A DNA stretch of 64,000 nt, taken from contig NZ_BBXD01000008.1 in NCBI RefSeq assembly GCF_001570545.1, positions 248,001-312,000 on the forward strand, read 5' to 3'. The DNA comes from Herbidospora mongoliensis (GTDB taxonomy: Bacteria > Actinomycetota > Actinomycetes > Streptosporangiales > Streptosporangiaceae). The notes beneath the pieces were generated by a model that had not been told where the DNA came from, made no database searches, and was given only the letters and a program-made list of their open reading frames with translations. The position numbers and the translations under genes are program-made. Shown here one piece after another: positions 31,627 through 39,493 of the stretch; positions within the stretch are counted from its first letter, which is position 1; each line of letters starts with the position of its first letter.

Positions 31627-31707
31627 GCGGGGGCCTGCCCCTGGCCGGTCGGGTTGTGCACGTTGGGCCCCCTTCTGGTGGTGCTGGACGCGTCGCAGAT
31701 GCGGAAG

Positions 31708-31741
31708 CCCTCGGCCCGGGGGATGGTCACCGGGCCGAGGG
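31708..31741 (-). terminator. Intra-operon hairpin
   Basis: CCCTCGGCCCGG (31708-31719) pairs with CCGGGCCGAGGG (31730-31741), a 12-bp stem in the 131-bp gap before the primase gene. It may attenuate primase expression. Confidence 0.6.
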
Positions 31742-31757
31742 GGATGAAGCGAGGGGG

Positions 31758-32345
31758 TCAGGTGCCGGAGGGGGCGTTCGTTCGCGCTTCCAGGCCGGCG
31801 GCCAGGGCAGCCTCGGCGATCAGCGCGGCGGCCTTCTCGCGCATCTGGGCGACGATCCGCGCCTTCTCGGCCTCGATCACCTGGACCAGCTCGGCCTTAA
31901 ACGCCTTGTTGACCTCTTCGGTGAGGATCTCCCGCAGCGTCTTGGTGTTGCTGCTGTAGCGGTCCGGCTGCCGATCGAGCGCCTTGCCGGCCATCTCGGC
32001 GATGACCGCCCGCAGGGTCGTCGGCTCGCCGGTCGGCTGCCCGTAGGAGTTGGTGATCTGGAAGGGCTCGCTGAGCGCGGTGATGATCTCGGCCTTGACG
32101 GCGGCCTGGATCTGCTCGTTGCGGATTTCCTTGATCCGGCCCTTCAGCCCGGGCCACTCGACGGTCTTGGAAAGCCGGTCGAGGCAGGTGTCGACGACCA
32201 GGTCGGCCAGCGTCCGGTTGCCGACCGCGGTCCCCAGGTCCAGCGGGGGGACGGTGATGCGGACTTCGGCGGTGACGCCCGCGATGGCGTCGGGGGCGGG
32301 CTCGCTGTGGTCGTAGTACTCGTCGTCTTCGCCGTCGTACGGCAT
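31758..32345 (-). CDS. Early protein of unknown function
   Basis: A 195-aa product with an acidic N-terminus, a strand (VRITVPPLDLG) and then long charged helices (KGRIKEIRNEQIQAAVKAEI, NKAFKAELVQVIEAEKARIV) to an Ala-rich end. It sits between primase and the OB-type gene, so a replication accessory or DNA-binding role is possible. Not recognised. Confidence 0.6.
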   Translation of the reverse strand: MPYDGEDDEYYDHSEPAPDAIAGVTAEVRITVPPLDLGTAVGNRTLADLVVDTCLDRLSKTVEWPGLKGRIKEIRNEQIQAAVKAEIITALSEPFQITNSYGQPTGEPTTLRAVIAEMAGKALDRQPDRYSSNTKTLREILTEEVNKAFKAELVQVIEAEKARIVAQMREKAAALIAEAALAAGLEARTNAPSGT

Positions 32346-32378
32346 GAAGGTTGCTCCTTATATATGTGCGGGGAAGGA

Positions 32379-32456
32379 CCGGCCCCGGGTGCGTCGCCTT
32401 CCCAACAGCGCGCCCGGGGCCGGAGGGCCCCTCACCTCCCGGGCGGGGAGGTGAGG
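32379..32456 (-). terminator. Two consecutive hairpins
   Basis: CCGGCCCCGGG (32379-32389)/CCCGGGGCCGG (32413-32423) and CCTCACCTCCC (32430-32440)/GGGGAGGTGAGG (32445-32456) lie between two early genes and may act as terminator or attenuator. Confidence 0.55.
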
Positions 32457-32460
32457 GAGA

Positions 32461-33108
32461 TCAGGAGGGGAAGCCGAGTGCGGTGCGCTGGTCGGGGGTG
32501 AGGGCGGCGAGGGCGGCGGCCTGGGCGGGGTCCATGCCGGGCGGTGCCGTCCACGCGGGAACGGCCGGGGCCTGAGCGGCGGGGGCGGGCTGGACGTACT
32601 GCTGAACCGGAGCGGGGGTCGGCTGCGCGGGAACGGCCGGAGCGGGCGACGCACCGAGGAACGCGTTCGCGGCCGCGGCCGACGGCGGCTGGTAGGTCGC
32701 CGTGTACAGCTTCGGCGGGGACATTCCCGGGCCCGACGGGGTGCCGTCGCCGGTGTAGGTGACCGTCAGGATCCCGCCGACCGCCAGGCCCTTGGCGCCG
32801 GCCAGGCGGACGGCGTCACGCACCACGGCCTGAAGCTTGGCCTTGATGTAGACGGCGCGCTTGCCGTCGTCGTCGGCGATCTGCGGGTCGCGGACGTCGG
32901 TCTGAATGGTCACGATGAGCTGCAGCATCGGCTTGCCATCCGACGGCCAGAACTTGAGGTCGCCGCTCTTCAAGTCGGTCTGCTGCTGCACTTCGGGCTG
33001 CTTGCAGATGGTGCCGGTCCACGTGGTGCCGTAGGCGCGGTCGGGGAACGTGACGGCCTTGACGCCGCCGCCCATCAGGAAGTCGTTGGCGCTGATGTCG
33101 ATGCTCAC
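32461..33108 (-). CDS. Probable single-stranded DNA-binding (OB-type) protein
   Basis: In this 215-aa protein residues 15-130 are beta-strand-rich (AVTFPDRAYGTTWTGTIC, MLQLIVTIQTDV, RAVYIKAKLQAVVRDAVRLA, GGILTVTYTGDG), suggesting an OB fold. A long Pro/Ala/Gln linker follows and a short conserved C-terminal tip (LTPDQRTALGFPS), as in SSB-like actinophage proteins. It is next to the Cas4-like nuclease and primase genes. Assignment is by pattern, not by close homology. Confidence 0.55.
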   Translation of the reverse strand: MSIDISANDFLMGGGVKAVTFPDRAYGTTWTGTICKQPEVQQQTDLKSGDLKFWPSDGKPMLQLIVTIQTDVRDPQIADDDGKRAVYIKAKLQAVVRDAVRLAGAKGLAVGGILTVTYTGDGTPSGPGMSPPKLYTATYQPPSAAAANAFLGASPAPAVPAQPTPAPVQQYVQPAPAAQAPAVPAWTAPPGMDPAQAAALAALTPDQRTALGFPS

Positions 33109-33133
33109 GATGTGGTGCTCCTTGGATGTGGTG

Positions 33134-33931
33134 CTACTGGGCGATGAGCTGGTGGATCGGGTCCGGCGCCGTGTTGAGGGCGTCGGGGTGACCCGCGCAA
33201 CCGCGGGCCAAATCTGTGGGGTTGCTGCCGGGCTTGAACCACGGGCAGTACGAGCAGTAGGCGTCGCCGGTCTTCAGCAGCGGGAGCGCGCCGGGCCCGA
33301 GCGCGCCGACCAACTTGGCGATGCCGTCGACTTTCGCGATCGTGTCGAGGGCGAGCTGCTCGTCGTACGGCTCGGTCCAGGGGTAGCGCTGCTGAAACTC
33401 CTGGTCGCGGGGGAAGAAGTAGATGACGACGTCGGTGACGGGGTAGCCCTTGCGGGCCCAGCCGAGCGCGTACACGTGGGCCTGACGCCGGTACTGCTCG
33501 CCCGGGCCGTTCTTCTTGTACTCGCGGAGCTTCTTACCGGCGGTGAATTTCCAGTCCCAGACGACGCCGTCGAGGTAGAGGTCGCACTGGCCGTCGATAT
33601 CGGTCCCGTTGATGGTGCCGACGTCGACGCGGTATTCGACGAGGAAGCGGTGGTCGCCGCGTTCGGTGAGCGGGTAGCGGGCGTTGGCGGCCTGCATGAT
33701 CATGGCCATGCCCTCGTGGGCCTGGGTGCCCAGCCACGGCTTCCAGGCGACGCGGTCGCTGGTGTTGACGGGCGGGGTGCCGGCGAGTTTGTAGCCGAGG
33801 CGCAGATCGCACGGGATGCCCATCTCGGACGGGCCGATGCGGGTTTGGAGGGTTCTGGGCTGGTTGTTGATCGAGTCGACGATGAGGGCGTCGATCTCGT
33901 CGGCGAGGGCGCGCACTCGGCTACTGGTCAC
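33134..33931 (-). CDS. Cas4/RecB-like PD-(D/E)XK exonuclease with Fe-S cysteines
   Basis: The 265-aa nuclease has the complete active site: His72 (AHEGM), Asp117, Asp126-Trp-Lys128 (DWK) and the QxxxY motif (Gln150, Tyr154). Cys41 plus Cys226, Cys229 and Cys245 match the four cysteines that hold an iron-sulphur cluster in Cas4 and AddB. It probably resects DNA ends for phage recombination. Start GTG 33931 overlaps the upstream stop by 4 bases. Confidence 0.82.
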   Translation of the reverse strand: MTSSRVRALADEIDALIVDSINNQPRTLQTRIGPSEMGIPCDLRLGYKLAGTPPVNTSDRVAWKPWLGTQAHEGMAMIMQAANARYPLTERGDHRFLVEYRVDVGTINGTDIDGQCDLYLDGVVWDWKFTAGKKLREYKKNGPGEQYRRQAHVYALGWARKGYPVTDVVIYFFPRDQEFQQRYPWTEPYDEQLALDTIAKVDGIAKLVGALGPGALPLLKTGDAYCSYCPWFKPGSNPTDLARGCAGHPDALNTAPDPIHQLIAQ

Positions 33932-34098
33932 GCGGCGTCCTCATCACCCTGGGCACGGCGCTTTTCGAGGGCGTCAGCGGCACGGAGAAAGGCGTCCGGC
34001 GCGGCGGCCTGGAAGGCGCCGAGGAGGAAGCGGGCTTCCAGGTCGGTGACCCGGCCGAGCTGCTCGTAGCGGCGTTCCGCGTCGGCGTATCTAGCCAC
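33928..34098 (-). CDS. 56-residue helical protein
   Basis: GTG at 34098; it begins with VARYADAERRYEQLG and ends RRAQGDEDAA, TGA overlapping the nuclease start (GTGA) and its own start overlapping the upstream gene by 8 bases. Short, charged and helical. Coupling supports expression; function unknown. Confidence 0.6.
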   Translation of the reverse strand: MARYADAERRYEQLGRVTDLEARFLLGAFQAAAPDAFLRAADALEKRRAQGDEDAA

Positions 34099-34501
34099 GG
34101 TCGTTGCCCTCGCCCGGCTGCTCGTCGTCGGCCGGGTAGGCGATCTTCAGCCGGGCGGCGATGAAGGCGACGTCGTCGTCGGTGCTCATGCCGAGCAGCC
34201 AGAAGGCCAGGACGATGCGGGCCTCGCTGGCGTCGCGCGGGAGGGACATGTTCAGGGGGGTGACTTCGCGGGCGAAGTAGATCCGCGCCTGCTGGGAGTG
34301 CTCACGGACTTTCGCGCGGATGGCCAGGCGGTCGGTCTCGGTCACGTTGTCGGGGTAGAGGCCGGACTCGCGGGCTTCGGCGAGGGCGGCCAATCCGATG
34401 ATCGTGGGGAGGCCGACGATCCGGATCTCCTCGAGGACGTCGGCCTTGAGGACCAGTTCGGCTGCGCGGTTCAGGATGGCCGCGATACGCGGGCCGGTCA
34501 C
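34091..34501 (-). CDS. Early helical protein of unknown function
   Basis: A 136-aa all-helical product starting at GTG 34501 (VTGPRIAAILNRAAELVLK). It contains TETDRLAIRAKVREHSQQ and ARIVLAFWLLGMSTDDDVAF; the latter resembles a buried helix. Longer upstream starts only add out-of-character Arg-rich sequence. Coupled by 4 bases to the gene before it. Confidence 0.6.
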   Translation of the reverse strand: MTGPRIAAILNRAAELVLKADVLEEIRIVGLPTIIGLAALAEARESGLYPDNVTETDRLAIRAKVREHSQQARIYFAREVTPLNMSLPRDASEARIVLAFWLLGMSTDDDVAFIAARLKIAYPADDEQPGEGNDRG

Positions 34502-34878
34502 GCGTTGTCCTGAGGCCGGTTCAGGGCCTGGACCGCGTTGACGATCTCGGCGGGCATCAGGTACTTGACCGTCTGCTCCTCGTCGCCTGGGGTCTGCTTC
34601 TCGCACAGTGCGCGGTGGACGCTGACCTCGAAGGGCAACCCGGCGATGAACCCCTTGATGTCCAGGTAGTTCCTGCCGGTGTCGACGATCTCGACCCCGG
34701 GCGTCATCCGCTCGATGTAGTGGACCGCGTCGAGGATGTCGAACTTGCTGGAGACGTAGACCGTGATCGGTTTCTCGGTGCCGTCGTACGGCAGGTTGGT
34801 CAGGCCGTTCCACTCGATGTAGTTGGCCAGGCGGCGGAGGCCCTCGACGTAGCTCTCGGGGGTGGTTCTGGCGTCCAT
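34498..34878 (-). CDS. First gene of the leftward early operon, unknown
   Basis: The 126-aa product has a helix (VEGLRRLANYIEWNGL), strands (ITVYVSSKFDIL) and a YLDIKGFIAGLPFEVSVH segment, an alpha/beta fold seen in actinophage early genes. AGGAG lies 9 bases before the ATG. It follows directly on the GACAGAT-regulated promoter, so it should be among the first genes expressed on induction. Function unknown. Confidence 0.65.
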   Translation of the reverse strand: MDARTTPESYVEGLRRLANYIEWNGLTNLPYDGTEKPITVYVSSKFDILDAVHYIERMTPGVEIVDTGRNYLDIKGFIAGLPFEVSVHRALCEKQTPGDEEQTVKYLMPAEIVNAVQALNRPQDNA

Positions 34879-34930
34879 GTTCTGGGCTCCTGTGCTCGCG
34901 GGGTGGCGCCCGATCGGGCGGCCTGTGTGG

Positions 34931-34992
34931 GCCAGATTAGGACAGATAAGGCCAGATACGCAAGACAGATAGAGACAGAAAAAGACAGATTT
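34931..34992 (-). promoter_or_regulatory. Early leftward promoter with operator array
   Basis: Six GACAGAT-like units (starting at 34931, 34941, 34951, 34964, 34974, 34984) occur at 10-13-base spacing; three are exact. On the minus strand TTGCGT (34963-34958), an 18-base spacer and TAATCT (34939-34934) make a promoter whose -10 and spacer hold three of the units, so a bound protein would block it. Confidence 0.7.
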
Positions 34993-35028
34993 CTGAGATG
35001 GATCTTGCTTGGGGGCGCGCGAAAAGGA

Positions 35029-35058
35029 CCCCCGGCGGGTGGTGCCGGCCGCCGGGGG
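35029..35058 (-). terminator. Terminator after the DUF2303 gene
   Basis: CCCCCGGCGG (35029-35038) pairs with CCGCCGGGGG (35049-35058) 21 bases past the stop; GAAAAGGA lies just beyond on the minus-strand 3' side. Confidence 0.7.
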
Positions 35059-35078
35059 CCTCGATCATGCGAGGGGGG

Positions 35079-35960
35079 TTAGGCGGGGGTGCCGCGCATC
35101 ACGACCTTCTCCAGCTCGCCCTCGATACGGCCGACCACGGTCAGCACGGCCTCCTTCAGCACGGCCGCCGGGTCGTCGAGCAGATACGTGATCGTGAGAT
35201 CGCCGCCGCGCACCTTGTACCGGAGGCGGGCGGGGATCTTCCAGACGAGAGGCTTGTCCGCCTCCTGGCCCTCAACCGGCGGCGGGTCGAACAGGTCCAG
35301 CGGGCGGACCTGGATCGTGAACTTTCCGGGCACGGGAAGGTTCTGCTTCCCGCCGGCCGACGCGGTCGTCGTCTCCTCGTAGGCGAGGCTGCGGCTCCCG
35401 TTGGAGAGGGTCGTCACAGAGTTGAAGCTCGCCGAGGTTTTGGCCTGGAACGTCTGCGCGACCTCCAGCATCGTGGCGGAGTCCGGGTCGATGATCTCGG
35501 CCAGGCGGTCTTCGACGAGGTTGGCGAACGTCTCCTGGTTGAGGGGCTTGCGGTCGTGTCCGGTCCAGGCCAGCCACGCGGCGGTCAGCGGGATGGAGAG
35601 CACGAGCCGGTGCTTGCCCCACCGCGGGCCGTCGGCGGTGTGTGCGTCGAGGACCGCGGTGATGGTGCGGCGGTCGATGTCGACGAACATCTCGGTGCTG
35701 GGGTCGGCGTGCTTGCGGTGGTAGGAGAGGAAGCTCTCGACGTCGCGGACGACGACCGTGCCTTCCTTCAGGCGCGGGGCCGGCCGCCGCTCGTCCCACT
35801 GAGGGCCGTCGAGGTCGAGCAGGTCGAAGCCTTCGTCGGTCGGGAAGGCGTACATCTTCCCGATCTCCACCTCGACCGGGGCGGCCTGGGCGCGTGCGGC
35901 TTCCTGGGCGACCTCGATGACGGCGTCGTTCTCGGTGCGGGGGCTGGTGTCGGGGATCAC
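35079..35960 (-). CDS. DUF2303 family phage protein
   Basis: The 293-aa protein begins at GTG 35960, overlapping the previous stop (GTGA). Hallmarks of DUF2303 are the segments ESFLSYHRKHADPSTEMFVD, TAVLDAH and KHRLVLSIPLTAAWLAWTGHD, then a helical NQETFANLVEDRL region and a C-terminal strand domain (WKIPARLRYKVRGGDLTITY). The family occurs in many tailed phages and has no proven role; position among recombination genes suggests DNA metabolism. Confidence 0.8.
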   Translation of the reverse strand: MIPDTSPRTENDAVIEVAQEAARAQAAPVEVEIGKMYAFPTDEGFDLLDLDGPQWDERRPAPRLKEGTVVVRDVESFLSYHRKHADPSTEMFVDIDRRTITAVLDAHTADGPRWGKHRLVLSIPLTAAWLAWTGHDRKPLNQETFANLVEDRLAEIIDPDSATMLEVAQTFQAKTSASFNSVTTLSNGSRSLAYEETTTASAGGKQNLPVPGKFTIQVRPLDLFDPPPVEGQEADKPLVWKIPARLRYKVRGGDLTITYLLDDPAAVLKEAVLTVVGRIEGELEKVVMRGTPA

Positions 35961-36343
35961 TGGTTGACGGTCCTCACGTTGTCGGGGGTGACGGGAGCTT
36001 GGCCGACCTCGCGGAGCAGGCCGGGGATCGGGTGCTGGCGCGGGTTGTCGCGCACCAGGTTGTGGTCCTTGTCGGCGAAGAAGACGGCGGCCGAGGCGGG
36101 CTTGGGCGGGCACGCCAGCTTCAGCTGGGCCGTGACGGACAGGGCGTCGCTGTCGCCCTTCATCGGCTCGACCTCGATGGTGAGGGTGAGCTTGCCCTTC
36201 TTGCCGATCTCGCCGACGGCTTCGACGAGGGCCTGGAGGTCGCGGGCGGCCTGGTCGAGAACCTCGCCGTGGCGGAGGTCGCGGAGGGTGTCGGCGAAGG
36301 GTCGGACCCGGTGGGGCGGGGTTTCGGGGGCGGTGCTGGTCAC
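35957..36343 (-). CDS. Small early protein of unknown function
   Basis: A 128-aa product starting at GTG 36343. A helical N-terminal half (FADTLRDLRHGEVLDQAARD) is followed by a strand pair (KLTLTIEVEPMKGD, LSVTAQLKLACPPKPASAAVF), then FADKDHNLVRDNPRQ. It is paired with the DUF2303 gene by a 4-base overlap and may act with it. Confidence 0.65.
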   Translation of the reverse strand: MTSTAPETPPHRVRPFADTLRDLRHGEVLDQAARDLQALVEAVGEIGKKGKLTLTIEVEPMKGDSDALSVTAQLKLACPPKPASAAVFFADKDHNLVRDNPRQHPIPGLLREVGQAPVTPDNVRTVNQ

Positions 36344-36357
36344 GCTGGTCTCGCTTC

Positions 36358-36720
36358 CTATGCGGGGTTGGGCAGCAGGTCGTGGAGCGCGGCGGTCCAC
36401 GAGGTGAAGCGGACGGCTCGGTCGTCGAGGTAAGCGACGGCGGGCAACTTCCGGTTGGTGACCAGCACCTGGCTCCGGTCGTTCCAGAACTCCAGCGGGG
36501 CGGCGATGCCTTCCTCGACGCAGGCCGTGATGCCGTGCTCGGCGAGCCACTCGGCGACGGGGCGGGCGGCCCGGCTGGTGTGGATGAAGACGGCGTGCTC
36601 GACCATGAGCTGTTGGAGGCCCTCGATCGCGCCGGGGATGGGCGGGTCGTAGATGGTGCCGTCGGCCCAGCCCTTGGAGTAGGCGTGGATGACGCCGTCG
36701 AAGTCGACTGCGATGGTCAC
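36358..36720 (-). CDS. HAD-superfamily phosphatase
   Basis: A 120-aa small HAD hydrolase: motif I DFDGVIH (residues 6-12; nucleophile and acid/base Asp), motif II with HTSRA (Thr/Ser), a Lys (NRKLPAVAY) and motif IV YLDDRAVRF. There is no cap domain, as in phage-type nucleotidases and polynucleotide phosphatases. The substrate is unknown; nucleotide salvage or end-healing is plausible. Start GTG 36720 overlaps the upstream gene by 4 bases. Confidence 0.78.
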   Translation of the reverse strand: MTIAVDFDGVIHAYSKGWADGTIYDPPIPGAIEGLQQLMVEHAVFIHTSRAARPVAEWLAEHGITACVEEGIAAPLEFWNDRSQVLVTNRKLPAVAYLDDRAVRFTSWTAALHDLLPNPA

Positions 36721-37016
36721 GCGGTGCTCTCTTTCTTCTGGGTGTCGAGCCAGCGGAGGATCAGGGCGGCGCTGTGGCTGTGGGCTCCGTCGCCTCGTTC
36801 GATGCGGTGGAGGGTGGTGGAGCTGATGCCGATGGCGTTGGCTGCGGCGCGGAGGGACAGCTGCCGGGTGGCGCGGGTCTTGTAGGCGAGGGGGCCGAGG
36901 TTGTCGAGGACGTCGGCCAGTTCCGCGAACGAGGTCCTGGCCTGAGCTTGCAGGGCGCGCGCTTCTGCGGCTTGTGCGCGGGCGCGGAGGTTGTTGGCCC
37001 GCTGGTCGGCGCTCAT
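36717..37016 (-). CDS. Small XRE-type HTH protein
   Basis: A 99-aa protein with an N-terminal coiled helix rich in Ala/Arg/Gln and a Cro/CI-type HTH at residues 50-95 (TRQLSLRAAANAIGISSTTLHRIERG). ATG 37016 overlaps the RuvC-like stop. It could time early gene expression. Target unknown. Confidence 0.72.
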   Translation of the reverse strand: MSADQRANNLRARAQAAEARALQAQARTSFAELADVLDNLGPLAYKTRATRQLSLRAAANAIGISSTTLHRIERGDGAHSHSAALILRWLDTQKKESTA

Positions 37017-37534
37017 CGGGCGTGCGGCCATTCGACCTTGGCGAGCCCCTCGCGGTGCCCGGCGGGCAGTTTCACGACCGGCTGCTCCAGGTGGTCGAGC
37101 CCGGCCGCTCGGAGCCACCACGCGTCGACCTTGTTGTCGTTCCGTTCGTCGATCCCGGCCCTGGTGAGGAGTGCGACTCGCATGTCGGGCTTGGTCGCGT
37201 TGCCCTTGCCGGTCGCGTACTTCTTCAGGGCAGTCGGGCCGACGACGGCGTACGGGATGTCCTTGCAGTGCAGATAGTGGGTGATGTGCCACCACAGCCC
37301 AGCGTTCTCGTGGTGGCCGGCCTGGAGAGCCCGGGAGTAGGCGGGGCCTTCGACGACGACCAGGTCGGCCGCGTCGAGTACGCCGTCGCCGGTGAGGCCG
37401 TCGAGGATCCGGGAGAGGCGGGGGTGGCCTCGGAGGTCGCCGGTTTTGATGACGTCGAGGCGGCCGTCGGGCCAGGCGACGCCCGTCCCCGTCAATGACA
37501 GGTCGAGGCCGATCACGTCGCTGAAACGGGTCAC
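37013..37534 (-). CDS. RuvC-like Holliday junction resolvase
   Basis: The 173-aa RNase H-fold nuclease starts at GTG 37534. It has the first acidic residue in IGLDLSLTGTG (Asp10), a Glu in VVVEGPAYSR and Asp in NDNKVDAWWLRAAG, the RuvC acidic set, and a KKYATGKGNATK segment as in phage RuvC homologues. It would resolve recombination or branched packaging intermediates. Confidence 0.82.
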   Translation of the reverse strand: MTRFSDVIGLDLSLTGTGVAWPDGRLDVIKTGDLRGHPRLSRILDGLTGDGVLDAADLVVVEGPAYSRALQAGHHENAGLWWHITHYLHCKDIPYAVVGPTALKKYATGKGNATKPDMRVALLTRAGIDERNDNKVDAWWLRAAGLDHLEQPVVKLPAGHREGLAKVEWPHAR

Positions 37535-37893
37535 TGGTGCACCTCTACGGGCTTGGTGTCGGCGAACATCCGCGCCGGCCGGGTGAACGGCTCGCGGTCG
37601 AACAGCTCTTCCTGGCCGTCCGGGGTCGGGATCGGCGTCGGCTCGCACAGGGCGGGGCCGTCGTCCTCGTCGCGGAAGTGGATGCAGGTGTAGCGGTCGA
37701 GGGAGAGCGGGTCTTTCTCGATCCACTCGGCCGGGGTCTTGCCGAGCAGGGCGACGAGGATGAGCGGGCACCCGTCGCCTTTGTCGTTGACGCATCGGCC
37801 GCAGTAAGCGCCGGTCCAGGCGTCGCCGTCGGTGCTGTTGGAGAAGGGGGAGCCTTCGCGGGCGGTGGCGTCGGCCTGCTCGAAAGAGATCAC
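37531..37893 (-). CDS. Actinophage protein with conserved Cys/Trp motif
   Basis: The 120-aa product starts at GTG 37893. The segment AYCGRCVNDKGDGCPLILVAL and EWIEKDPLSLDRYTCIHFRD, with four cysteines, recurs in Streptomyces and related phages, often near replication genes. Zinc binding is likely. Function unknown. Confidence 0.65.
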   Translation of the reverse strand: MISFEQADATAREGSPFSNSTDGDAWTGAYCGRCVNDKGDGCPLILVALLGKTPAEWIEKDPLSLDRYTCIHFRDEDDGPALCEPTPIPTPDGQEELFDREPFTRPARMFADTKPVEVHQ

Positions 37894-38114
37894 CGGCTCA
37901 CCTGGTCCCTGCGGTGCTCGGGGCAGAAGTCGGTGTCCCGCCGGGAGCCCTTGCCGCGAACCGGTGGGACGTCCCACCCGGCCTCATGCGCAGCCCAGCG
38001 GGCGAGATGGGGAGAGCTCTGGTGCCAGTCGTCAGCCGGGAGATGGAACGCCTTGCATCCCGTCTCGTTGCATTCGACCTGGTACATGGGGTTCTGAACC
38101 CGGGAAGTGCTCAT
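37890..38114 (-). CDS. Small zinc-binding-like protein
   Basis: A 74-aa product with VECNETGCKAFHL and a late FCPEH: three Cys and a His arranged like a small zinc finger; Trp-rich middle (HLARWAAHEAGW). ATG 38114, coupled at both ends. Function unknown. Confidence 0.62.
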   Translation of the reverse strand: MSTSRVQNPMYQVECNETGCKAFHLPADDWHQSSPHLARWAAHEAGWDVPPVRGKGSRRDTDFCPEHRRDQVSR

Positions 38115-38404
38115 CGGCTGCTCGCTGACTCGCGGCGCAGCCACTGGTTCAGCCCGACCGCCACACACGTGCCGAGCACGACCAGGAGGACGGCGACCGA
38201 ATACCAGATCGGATTCGGCACGAGTGCGGCGGCGGCCCACATGCCGGGAACCAGGGTGGCCGCGCAGACGACGACCATCAGCACGGTGGCTATGGCGGCG
38301 ACGGTGCGGTGGGGGTGGTTGCGGCGGCGGTGCGCTATCGCGGCGCAGACCACGCCTAACGCGGCGACGGCCGCGCACAGGAGGGTGAGGATGAGGGGGG
38401 ACAT
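38111..38404 (-). CDS. Three-span membrane protein
   Basis: The 97-aa protein has hydrophobic spans at about residues 3-24, 35-56 and 62-85 with short basic loops (HRRRNHPHR). Expressed with the early genes, so host membrane modification or exclusion of other phages is possible. Not recognised. Confidence 0.62.
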   Translation of the reverse strand: MSPLILTLLCAAVAALGVVCAAIAHRRRNHPHRTVAAIATVLMVVVCAATLVPGMWAAAALVPNPIWYSVAVLLVVLGTCVAVGLNQWLRRESASSR

Positions 38405-38628
38405 CACCTCACCTGCCGGATGAGGCCGGGGTGGGTCTCGGTGACGGCGGCGATCTCCGCAGCGGCCTGAGGGCTGGCGAACGATTCCTCGTCCGGCTTG
38501 CCGAGCCGGTGCCGCAGCTTGGGCAGCATGCAGGGGCAGATGTGCCACAGCTGGTGGTGACGTGCCCCGTCGGACAGGACCTGGCCGAGGCTGATGATGG
38601 CGTTCCGGGTGTGGATGTGGATGGTCAT
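38404..38628 (-). CDS. Small protein of unknown function
   Basis: A 74-aa product (MTIHIHTRNAIISLGQVL, then HICPCMLPKLRHRLG) with a CPC motif and several His. The stop overlaps the next start (TGATG). No family. Confidence 0.55.
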   Translation of the reverse strand: MTIHIHTRNAIISLGQVLSDGARHHQLWHICPCMLPKLRHRLGKPDEESFASPQAAAEIAAVTETHPGLIRQVR

Positions 38629-39074
38629 GGGCGTTCCTGTACGGGCCAGGTGTGGCCGAGGCCGTCGTCGTGCCGCCGGTCGGGGTGGTCGCCCCGGTCC
38701 AGGACGCAAAAGTCGGCGTTCGGGTTGTCGGGGTCGCCCGCCCGGCACACCTTGTCGTGCGCCTCGTTGAACCGGTTCGCGGCGGCGTTCTTCTCCGCGC
38801 TCAGCCCGTCACCGATCGGCGCCGGGCCGGGCGGGTAGGCAGGGAAGAGGCCGGTTTCGGCCGGGTACGGATTCCGGTTGGAGGCGACGGGCCGGCCGAG
38901 GGCGTTCACCTCGATGGCGCGGCAGGCGTCGAGGTCGTGGCGGGTGCCGGGGGTGCCGGGCATTTTGCAGGCGCATCCGGCGGCGACGAGGAGGAGTCCC
39001 TGCCATCCGGCGAGTTCGGCCTGGGCGCGCTGCACCTGCGCGCGGAGCAGGTCGATGTGGGTCTGGGTGTACAT
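38625..39074 (-). CDS. Early protein of unknown function
   Basis: A 149-aa product starting at ATG 39074 with an N-terminal amphipathic helix (HIDLLRAQVQRAQAELAGWQ) and a Cys-containing loop (AAGCACKMPGTPG), later AHDKVCRAGDPDNPNADFCV. It has the layout of actinophage small accessory proteins. Function unknown. Confidence 0.58.
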   Translation of the reverse strand: MYTQTHIDLLRAQVQRAQAELAGWQGLLLVAAGCACKMPGTPGTRHDLDACRAIEVNALGRPVASNRNPYPAETGLFPAYPPGPAPIGDGLSAEKNAAANRFNEAHDKVCRAGDPDNPNADFCVLDRGDHPDRRHDDGLGHTWPVQERP

Positions 39075-39493
39075 CAGCAGTACTCCGGTGAGGGGACGAC
39101 GGTGAGGGAGGGCCGGGCGGCCGGCGGGCGGACGACACCGAGCGCGTGGGCGACGGCGAGCAGCTCGGCTTCGTCGTCGTCGGGGACGTGCGGCGGTTGG
39201 CCGGTGACGAGGTAGACGGCGAGCGCGTCGACGCGGGCCAGGAGGATGCGGCGGGCGGCCAGGACCGGCCCGAAGACCGAGTCGGCGGGGGTGCGGTCGA
39301 GGTCGGCGACCGCGTCGGCCAGCGCGGTGAACAGCGCCCAGGCGGCGTTGCCGGAGAGCTGGAGGCAGGCGTGCTCGGCCACGATCAGCGCTGCGGCGCT
39401 GGAGGGGATGGTGTGGGAGTGCCAGGCCCGCGCGGTGCGGGTGAGGGCGCGTTCGGAGACGAGCTGCTCGGCCTCGACGACGATGGCGTTCAC
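39074..39493 (-). CDS. Helical early protein of unknown function
   Basis: A 139-aa Ala/Leu-rich helical protein (SAAALIVAEHACLQL, VLAARRILLARVDALAVYLV) from GTG 39493. Overlaps neighbours by 1 and 4 bases. No signal peptide, no family recognised. Confidence 0.58.
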   Translation of the reverse strand: MNAIVVEAEQLVSERALTRTARAWHSHTIPSSAAALIVAEHACLQLSGNAAWALFTALADAVADLDRTPADSVFGPVLAARRILLARVDALAVYLVTGQPPHVPDDDEAELLAVAHALGVVRPPAARPSLTVVPSPEYC

